From assembly GCF_000208865.1 (NCBI RefSeq), contig NC_018396.1:6777295-6841294 (forward strand): a stretch of DNA of 64,000 nt, read 5' to 3'. The position numbers were made by a program, and so were the translations under genes. The DNA comes from Neospora caninum Liverpool (lineage: Eukaryota; Apicomplexa; Conoidasida; Eucoccidiorida; Sarcocystidae). Within the stretch, counting starts at the first letter, position 1. Each line of letters starts with the position of its first letter. Below are positions 55,804-64,000 of the stretch, in pieces. The notes below the pieces were generated by a model. It saw only the letters and a list, made by a program, of their open reading frames with translations. It searched no databases and had not been told where the DNA came from.

Positions 55804-58130
55804 CACGCGGCATCTCCGCATACTCTTCCATCCTACCTTGTCAATGGTGCGCCACCTGAGTCAGAAACACGCGGCCCAGAAAATCACCAGGAAGCACACG
55901 AACCGGTTGAGGACACTTTCGTAACCCATCGTGACCTCAGTTCCCCCCTTGCCGGGGCCAGTTCTCCTTCCAGTCATCCTCATTCTTGAGTGCCCCAAGC
56001 GTTAGGTTATGCTGTGAACGAAGGCAGCGAGGCACGCGACCACAGGAGGTGAGAAGGGTGAAAAGATACCTACCGAGCGCAGGCGAACGTTCCGTGTCGA
56101 TAGGCAGGCGAGGGCACCATCGGCAGCATCCGCGGAGGACACAGCAGTCAAACGACCAGTCATGGATTTGTGAGATCCATCACGTTTGGTCCTCAAGGGA
56201 GGTCAACATAGGTTTTCCTCCCAGTCGCAAAAAGACGTTGGCAGTCAGCAAGGCTGCAGGGACTGTTCTCCAATCTACTTCTCGAGGCAGAGGATGTGGA
56301 GGAGGAAGTTGCTGCCGCGACTACCCTGGGTTTAGGGCAGACATGAGGACTACCGGCAATTTCTCCATATCCCTCGCTGCCACTGCCTCGTCTCCAGCGC
56401 ACGCCAGTGCCACAGCTAGGACGTTCCTTGAGTGTTCCTGAAGAGCCTCCCGATTAGAGTTCAGACGCCGGCAAGGAGACGTGAGGAACGGGGTCCGGGG
56501 GATGAAGATTGCTTCAGTACTATCGCTCATGATTTATTCTGACCTGTGAAGACGAAGCCTACGCCCCACCTCAGCTATCTGGAGGTTTAGCAACGACCGT
56601 TGGGATGATTCAGCAGCGGACCGAGACGGTTTTACCCCTCGATCAGCAAACTCCATCATGCACCGGCTGTCTGACCTAATTGGCCTTGCGCCTGTGGGTC
56701 GCGATCTCATTTCCTCATCGTACCGCTGTACATGTCTTCCCAGCGTCTAGTCTGTAGTGTCGTTTCCCTCACGTTTTTACGCCCTGTGGTGGTTCAGCGT
56801 GTCTCCAACAAGCCGACGTTCTGTGAAGATATTTGCACATTAGGGCGTTGTCCATTACATGATGGAAATGTATTTACCCCCCCAAATCATCAATCCAGAA
56901 ACAGCAACAAAGGCTTTTTCCAGGGATTGGTCTTGGTCTCCGTCTTCATGATCGGGATACATTCTTGCAGCCGAAACCCCTTGCGAACCTCCCCTTTTCT
57001 GGGGGGAAAGCGCTGTACCAGCAGTCCACTGGGGTTGTGTTGTGTTACCTACATAACTCGAATGTCCTGTCGCAGTGCCGAGGAGACGCAAGGCTGAGGT
57101 TCAACCGCGAAAATGTGACTGCTAAATGCGACGCCCACAGGGATATGACAGTGTCGTGGCCTGCTCACGCTTGTGCTATTTGTGGCATTGAGGGCTTTCG
57201 TGCCTTCGTAGAGCAGAATCAGCCTGATGTGCAGGCTGACACTCGACTTTCCTTAAATTACCCCGCGAACTGTCGCATGTATGTCTGCAACAAGAGCTAC
57301 CTTTAACCGCACATCTGACCGTTATACCGCCAACAAAAGAACAGCCTCGTTTCCACTGGCGCGCGTGTGAGCACACAGTGAAAGATAAAGTTCTTATAAT
57401 GCTGGCCTTGCTGAACTGGTGCGTTTGCGATGTCGACGACGCGTAGCCGGGGGCTCGAGTGCGTGAGTGTAGCGAGGCAGCGGCCCTAGACACCTATTTC
57501 TGTTCCAGTCCGACAAAGTGCGGTTGCGACACAGACAAACCGAACCAGATAGAAGCGGAGCCAGGGAAGAAGCAACTGTCGCACAGACCGGTACGGATGG
57601 TGAAAGGAAGCACAAGCACGTGAAGAAACGTGAGACAGAGCGTCCCATAGACAGCCACAGAAGAAAGAATCCGTCAGACGGAGAAAAACGGGCTACCGCA
57701 GCACACGCAACACAGGCGTTCTTCCACGTGGGAACAGCAGACGAAGAAGACGGGAAAGAAACTTCTCCCTCGGTTGTGCAGTTTCCTCTTTACCGCCTCC
57801 ACTTCTCTCTTCTTTCTTGGTTTTTCTGGGTCCCGAATTCTTCATCCTTCTCCCCCACGTGACTCTCCATCGCTTCTGGAATTGCCGCGCGGTTCGTTTC
57901 CTATTCGTGCTCTGCTGCTTCTCTCTGCGCCCTGAGCATGCGTCTTTCCGCAGTACGAATGCACGAGTGCTTTTTCAGTCGACTCTTTGATTTTTCTCGG
58001 CGTTTTGCTTTGCACCATCTTGTCCGTTACCCTTTTTTGGTCGCTTCTCTCTCTCCGGATTTTCGCCTGTTCCGCCTTTTGCACCCACTCCTCTCTTCCG
58101 ACACCCTTCGCTGCCGCCTGTCTGTCCTGT
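55804..58130. other. Downstream flank of GRA15-like locus to CDC5 3' end
   Basis: The first 186 bases (55804-55989) continue the frame of the GRA15-like ORF after its stop with similar Pro/Ser-rich composition, and may be a former C-terminus. The rest holds only short open frames. The final part, 57.5-58.1 kb, is the expected 3' UTR side of the minus-strand CDC5 gene. No separate gene is supported. Confidence 0.55.
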
Positions 58131-61100
58131 CTAAGCACTCGCCGCCTGCTCTTGGGCCCCGTGGTTCATTCTTTCGTCTGCCGATGCCTGAGCTTCCTTC
58201 TTCCGCTCCTCGCTCGCTCCATTTGGCGTTGCCTCCGAAACAGGAAGACTTGAAGCGGAGCTGAGAGCAGACGCAGCGAGGCGAGCCTGGAGTTCTTCCT
58301 TCTGCCGCTGCAGCGCTGCATAGCGTCTCTGTTGCCATACAAACAAGGAGAGACGCAGGAAGGAAACCACAGAAATGAACGATTGAGGCTACTCGCACGC
58401 ACAACAAGGACTGACGTGGGAGAGACAAAGCCCTTCGCTCGTGTTTCTCCAGCTGAGCAAAAACCACACATGCGGTGTTAAAAGTAATACCATCCAAAAC
58501 CGGTGGTTCGTTAGTATTTATGTCATCAACAATGAAATATCAATAACGATGAAACGTATTTGATTAACATAACAACATACACGACTACGCACACAGAGGG
58601 CCGCAGCGAAGCGGTAGACGCACCAGAGGAGACGACGGACGACATGCGAGAGAACAACACGAGCAGCGCAGCATACCTCGAATTGACAGAAGGAATCGCG
58701 GAGAAAGAAACTGTGTACACGTGTGCGATTTGAGCATAAATGCGTAACGGATGAGGTCCATCGATGGGGAAAGGCGACTGATCGTGAACTGGCAACATAA
58801 GACAAATCTTCTCTACCTGCATCCACAGGTGCTTCTCTCTTTCCTTTAACACCAGTGCCTGCTGGTCTTGTTTCCTCTTCTCGATCGCAGGAAGCTCGCG
58901 GTCTCGCAGAGCCTGAAAGGAAGCCAGCGTGGCTGCCTGCAGCTCAAAATCTTTGTACGTCTCCTCTGAAGAAAGAAAAAACACAACCATAAACGCACAC
59001 GCACATATATATTTAGTGTAATATATATATATATATTTATATATATATATATATATATTTCGACATTTTGCGGAACAGACTTCCCTCTCGTGTGATCACA
59101 TTTGTCTCCCTCGGCTATCTTTGCTCCCCGTGCCCGCAGACCGACCCTGACGGTACGAGAGCATGTACAAATGTGCATCCGCACATTTTTTTCACGAGTC
59201 GGTCAGACTGAATCATGACAGAGAGCCCCGACTGCTCTGTTGGGGGATGTCCATTTACCGCGTTGGAACCGCGTTTTCTGCCTTCTTACCCAGTCGTTCA
59301 ATCAGATTCGCCGCCTTCGTCTCGTAGCCCTTCGTGAGAACAGCGTATTTTTTCTCCGCCTTCTTTGCACGGTTCGCCGTGGCCTCGACCAGCTTCTTCA
59401 GGTCGTCGAAGTGGCGTTTCAGAGCCTCTACGCGTTCACCTCCCGAAAGCGATTGGTACAGAACGAATCTGAGAAAAAGGCAAGGCAAACCCTCGCTGCT
59501 CGAAATCCCTCCTGCGCCGCCGACGGGAACGTGCGGGGCACGAGTACGCGTCAGAAAACACACTCTTTCTCTCGGTCGAATTTACAAGACTGCGAAACGC
59601 ATCTTAAGAGAGAGAGGTGCGCGGATTCAACCCATTACATACACACGGGCACCTCTCTTCACTAGACATGTGGACGCACGTGGAGCTACGCAGCGACGGC
59701 CACTGATTCGCATACTCACGAGGCTCGCAGGCACCAACCGACATATATCGACGATCCCGACGCGCAAAAAGATACGGCATTCTCGACCCAGGCGGCCAGA
59801 ATATATATATATATATATATATGCAACAAACATAAATATATATATATATATATATGTATGTATAGATGCGTGCGTATTTTCAGGTGCACACATGGTGGCG
59901 AGAAACCTCACTTCTTGGCGGTTGGCGAGAAGATGAATGCGTCCTGGGCGTCCTCGAAAACCCTCGTCACTCGGTCGCGGTCGAGACGCCCGTCTGTTCC
60001 GACTTCGCTCTGGAGCTGCATCAGCTTCACCTCGCACCGCAGCATCTCCCGCGCCTCCTGGGGCCGAGCAGGCGAGAGACACGCAACGCACACAGGAGAC
60101 ATGCGACAGACCCAGGAAAGACGCACTCGCATCCACACACAACACACACACACGTATCCACACACACGTATCCACACATACACACACACACATACACAAC
60201 ACATCGAGGTTTTCGTCGCAAACAGTTGCAGCTTACATGGAGCAGTGCATCATCCAGTTTCTCGAGCTCCGGAACGGACGACGGCGCCTGCACGGACCAA
60301 GAGCGCAAAAAGAAGGGACTCAAAAGCGAGTTCTTCGTCTCACCAAACATCTCGCTGCCGATCTGTACATTATTGATGCACACGGCGTCCACATGTGCGC
60401 GCCTCCCCAACAGTGCAACGGCCCAACGTACATACGGCGTACGTACACTCGGTCGATGTGTTATTCCACGTCACCCCGATGGGAGCAAACACGTCTCTAT
60501 CCAAGTAGATGTTTATCTATACACACTGTATCCCGCGAAAGGCCAGCTGGAGGGTAAGGCAATGACCCACAGAGAGAGCTAGATCCACCGCTTGAGCCCG
60601 GGGCCTGCGCAGGTGAACGAGAAAATGCACGTCTAGCACATGAATATATTCAGAGAAACGGTAGAGTACACAGCCGCATACCCATATGTATGCACATACA
60701 TGCCTATATCTGTACATATATATATATATGAATGCGTGAACGGTGAGGAGAAAGACGTGGTCGTACCTTGCCGCCCTTGACGGGATGCTTGAGGGCGTCG
60801 TTGGCGAGAAGCGTCATCTGAGGGAAAGGCAGGTGCGCATCAAAAGTTCTCCACCAAGCAAATGGACACGAATCCCATCCACGTTTGCTGCATGCAGAGA
60901 GGATGCGGGAGGACGCGATAGGCCCACACATGTCGCTGTCCATGCTACACGAACAGTTGACCTATGGACTGCCCTGAGTTTCGTTCTTCTCTTCATCCTC
61001 GGTGGTACAACAAGAGTAGTTACGAGTAATGCAGGTATGGATATTGCACAAATGTCGAAACCGGGGTCTCGACACGTAGAGCTCGCAGCGAAAGTTCCAG

Positions 61101-64000
61101 CGTGTGTGTGGGACTTACGACTTCTTCGTTGATCAACTTTTCCGCCTCCTTAAGTCCACGTGCGACCTCCGCTGCCTTGGCTTTCTTTCTCTCCGTGCGC
61201 TGCGCGTCTCCCTTTTTGGCGAGCGCGCCGTCTTCCTCGGCTTCCCTCTGCATAATGATCGCCTGGACGTGCTTCTCGTCGTCAAAAGACAGCGGCAAGC
61301 CGCCGGCGCTGCCTCGCGAAAACGACGCGTCGGGAAGGAGGAGAGGACGCGGCAAGTGCCATTGTACCGCCTGCGACTGCCGACGCCACTCCGCCTCTCG
61401 CGCAGCCTCCGCCGCCGCTCGCTGGCGCTCCAAAACATCTTCCATGTCTTCTTCCTGGGCGACAAAACAACAGAACCCGCACCTGTGAGAAGCCGAGGAA
61501 CCGACTGCCCTGCCCACCGATGCACAGCGCGTCTCTCCACACCCCTTTGAAGAAAGACCCGAACTTTTACGCTCGCAGCCTGATTCCCACGAGGCCATGT
61601 GAGCTACTCGCCGACGCACCTATCTACACTGAAGCCTCGTCGTGCACCACAAAGACGTACACACATGCAGATGTGCACGTCAGCGGATGAGATTGAGAGA
61701 CGCCTACTTTGAAGCGTCTCGCGGAGTGTCGAGCATGAGCCGTACGAGACGCGTCGCCTCTGCTCCGCGCGAGATCAGTTTTTTCTCGGATCTACCTCGA
61801 TCTATTGGGTTGCACGGTGTATAGACGCATGCGTGAGTAGACATCAACTGTCGAGCATAAGGTGAAGCGCGTGCACACAGAAACAGAGAGAAAGCTGTTT
61901 ACGCCTGAAAATCTGTTGACTTGCTTACTTGGTCGTAGGCCATCCCGCCGTCTTCGGTCGCGAGGTCCTCTTCAGTCGGCAAGGCGTGTTCAATTTCGTT
62001 TTGCGGTTCAGGCAACGAGGACAGAGACGATCGCACGTGGAACTGCGCGAGCGACAACCGTGCTCTGGAGCAGAGAGAAACGAGGAAAAAGGGCCGAGGG
62101 AAGTGCACACGAAGCAGACAACGATGCGCCCTGACACGGAGTGGGAACTGGAAAAAGAAAACGCGCCGGAGATAGCTGCTTGTCTGATCCTCGGAGGGGC
62201 GTTCTTCTCGAAACCTATCGCGTGGGCGTGTGACGGGGACCTCATTTCGCACAACGGCTTTGAGCGAGTTGACCTCGAAAGTCACGCATGCAATCGCACC
62301 TTTCTCGGCATACGCCGCAGAGGTTCCAGCGAGGAGCAACGCTTCAAGAGAAACACACCGTTGACCTCTATAGTGTTGACGCTCGAGTGTTCAGTCTTTA
62401 GCGCGGAGAAAAAACTACGCATGCGGCACAGATCTCTATGGACGCGCATGTCTACATATGTCCATAGACTTGGCCCCTTGTCTATACCGGGGAATATGCA
62501 TCGCATCATGCGGATTTACCAAGAGGACACAAAGGCATACGACACAGTGACAAACGTTCTTCCTGAAAAGATGGAAGCGCATACTTTGCCCCCATGCCGC
62601 CGCTTTCTGCTTCTGACTCATCGGCGTCACCAGCCGTCATGCCGAGCTCGCTGCGTCCACCTAGAGAAAACGGAACACAGAAGGAAGCGGCGCCAAGGCG
62701 ATGGTCTCCGCTTCCTCTTTGGAAGAAAAGACAGGAAAAAGCAACGAGGGTATCTAGGAACCCAGCTCTGTGTCTCTGTGCCTCTTTCGAAAACGCGGAG
62801 AGATGCGAGAGAGGGAGACTACCGCGACAGCAACGCGTCTCGGCTCTTCTTCTCCACCCTCCCGAAAACGCCGCTCGCTGTTTCTTTCTAGATGCCTTCC
62901 GTCGTTCATCCGCCCTTTCCCTCTCCCCGTCGTACCAAGAGTTCGTGGCGTGGCCAAAGAAGAAGCGGCGTCAGCCGCCCTCCTGTGTTTGTACGCCTCA
63001 GCGAGGAGGTTCGGCGTCTTCTGCCCCGCCACACTCGCCGTGCCGGGGGCGCCGCTGAAGGAAATCTTCCCACTCAGGCCGGTTTCGTGAAGCTGCAAGT
63101 TCTCCCCGCCCTGAGGAACCACAGCGAGCCAGCGGAGAGGCAGGAACGCGTGACCGAGAGCCAGAGACGTGCCCGAGGCGGCAAGCTCAGAAGCGAGGAC
63201 TCCGCGAGAAAACAGACGGAAAACACCCGGAGCAGCGGATGCGTGGTGGGCGAGCAGGCCGAGAGAGAGACGAAGAGACGAAGGCGGACGGCCAGACGGG
63301 GAAAAACGGGGGAAAACGACGACACGGAACAGCGACGAGAGGAAACGACGGACACCGGAACAGAGATGCATGCAGCCGACGACGCGGACTGCGCGCGAAA
63401 GTCGTTCTCGTTCTCGCGCGATCTCCCACAGAAACAGAGACGCGAGGCGAAGCAGGGCCTGAAAAGGCAACCCCGGAAAAGCGAGACATACCTCGAGAGG
63501 TGTCGATTGATTGATCGTCATAACGGCGTTCGCCGCCTCCATGAGAATCACATCCTCCCGCCGAGGCGTCCGAGCTGCTGAAGACGTCGCCCCGGTCATC
63601 GGAGTTCCTGAACGAAAGAAACAACGCGAGTCAGAAACCGAGCCGCCCATGCATGCAAAACTTTGCCTCTCTAGAGATTTTCGGAATCGCCCACACCCCA
63701 TCACCTCTTGCTCCGACTACCTAAATTGTACATATGTATATATGTATATATATATATATATACATGTATATATATGTATATATATATATATATATATGTG
63801 CGTATGTGTATCTAGAATATATAGAACGGACGCTATAGAGGTGCCCACATAATCGTGCGCACGATATGCATATACATGTAACAAATGCATGCGCATATGC
63901 ATACGCGTATGTTGAGTAGGGGCCTAGTGTGTCGTTGCTACCTGCCGACCGCTGAGGATGAGGCCGAGAGCAAGCGCACGAGCGAGGCGAAGCTGTGTCG
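58131..64000 (-). CDS. CDC5: CDC5/CEF1 splicing factor (Prp19 complex), 5'-partial
   Basis: CDC5/CEF1 is a core member of the Prp19 complex that activates the spliceosome. Twelve exons are in the window: 64000-63942 (partial), 63607-63492, 63110-62936, 62660-62585, 62064-61929, 61454-61119, 60817-60767, 60287-60237, 60057-59912, 59468-59290, 58965-58817, 58328-58131; phases agree and encode about 556 residues. Family landmarks appear in order: REDVILMEAANAVMTINQST|PLE, GGENLQLHETGLSG, SLPEPQNEIEHALP, the LPRPLLLP region, TLLANDALKHP, a coiled-coil block with RAKKAEKKYAVLTKGYETKA, ELPAIEKRKQDQQ and RYAALQRQKEELQARL. The N-terminal Myb repeats lie beyond the window. The last exon ends in an Ala/Ser-rich tail. 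The first exon's frame was set from intron phase and is less sure. Confidence 0.92.
59003..59060. repeat. (TA)n microsatellite in CDC5 intron
   Basis: Two TA blocks with a TTTAGTGTAA break, between the exons ending at 59290 and starting at 58965. Confidence 0.9.
59800..59863. repeat. (TA)n microsatellite in CDC5 intron
   Basis: Two TA blocks separated by GCAACAAACATAAA, about 50 bases downstream (gene orientation) of the exon ending at 59912. Confidence 0.9.
60130..60202. repeat. (CA)n-rich minisatellite in CDC5 intron
   Basis: CA dinucleotides with a repeated CACACGTATCCACA unit, lying between the exon ending at 60237 and the exon starting at 60057. Confidence 0.88.
60715..60730. repeat. 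Short (TA)n run in CDC5 intron
   Basis: About eight TA units following TGTACA, downstream of the small exon 60817-60767. Confidence 0.85.
63728..63808. repeat. (TA)n-rich microsatellite in CDC5 intron
   Basis: TA units with TGTATA and TACATG variants, between the partial exon at the window edge and exon 63607-63492. Confidence 0.9.

Noticed and set aside
55986..56441. 151-codon open frame after the GRA15-like locus
   Set aside because: Basic, Cys/Arg-rich composition with no features, and in a different frame from the neighbouring secretion-type ORF. A short acidic stretch in another frame near 56,260-56,345 is also too short to support.
60130..60202. CRISPR-like or structured repeat array
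   Set aside because: It is a CA-rich intronic minisatellite; no regular spacer-repeat pattern exists and the host is a eukaryote.

Overview
The window looks like nuclear chromosome sequence from a tissue-cyst-forming coccidian (Apicomplexa, Sarcocystidae), most likely Neospora caninum. The evidence is GC-rich, intron-bearing genes with long Ser/Ala/Pro/Arg-rich insertions, frequent (TA)n microsatellites in introns and spacers, and a dense-granule gene at 39,213-39,794 that I recognise as the Neospora-type GRA6, clearly homologous to but divergent from Toxoplasma GRA6. The species call rests on recognition, not on a search.

Layout. 1-6,794 (+): 5'-truncated APC1 (anaphase-promoting complex scaffold). 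9,358-20,456 (-): a very large LSD1/KDM1-type FAD amine oxidase joined to a C-terminal extended PHD finger. 23,371-37,526 (+): a 17-exon Timeless/Tof1/Swi1 replication-fork protein. 39,213-39,794 (-): GRA6. 41,439-45,079 (-): a 2H-phosphoesterase-like protein. 47.7-57.4 kb: a gene-poor island of visibly different composition with two secretion-type ORFs, one (50,435-51,394) with an RRL motif after an N-terminal hydrophobic segment, the other (54,347-55,803) a likely GRA15 relative with TRAF-type motifs and a disturbed reading frame. 58,131-64,000 (-): CDC5/CEF1, truncated at its 5' end by the window edge.

The conserved genes are nuclear housekeeping functions: mitotic exit, chromatin demethylation, fork protection and pre-mRNA splicing. 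Between them sits a lineage-specific block of exported or dense-granule genes. Exon borders were chosen by hand from GT-AG signals, intron phase and conserved protein motifs; every internal join I list keeps frame. Coordinates may be off by a base or two. The weakest joins are the LSD1 exon 7-8 junction, the last Timeless exon and the GRA15-like intron.

The most interesting points are the LSD1-ePHD fusion with several SUMO-interaction-like motifs, the GRA6 upstream 59-bp tandem duplication, and the GRA15-like locus, where a frame break and an early in-frame stop coexist with intact TRAF-type motifs. No transposon, CRISPR array, tRNA or rRNA was recognised.
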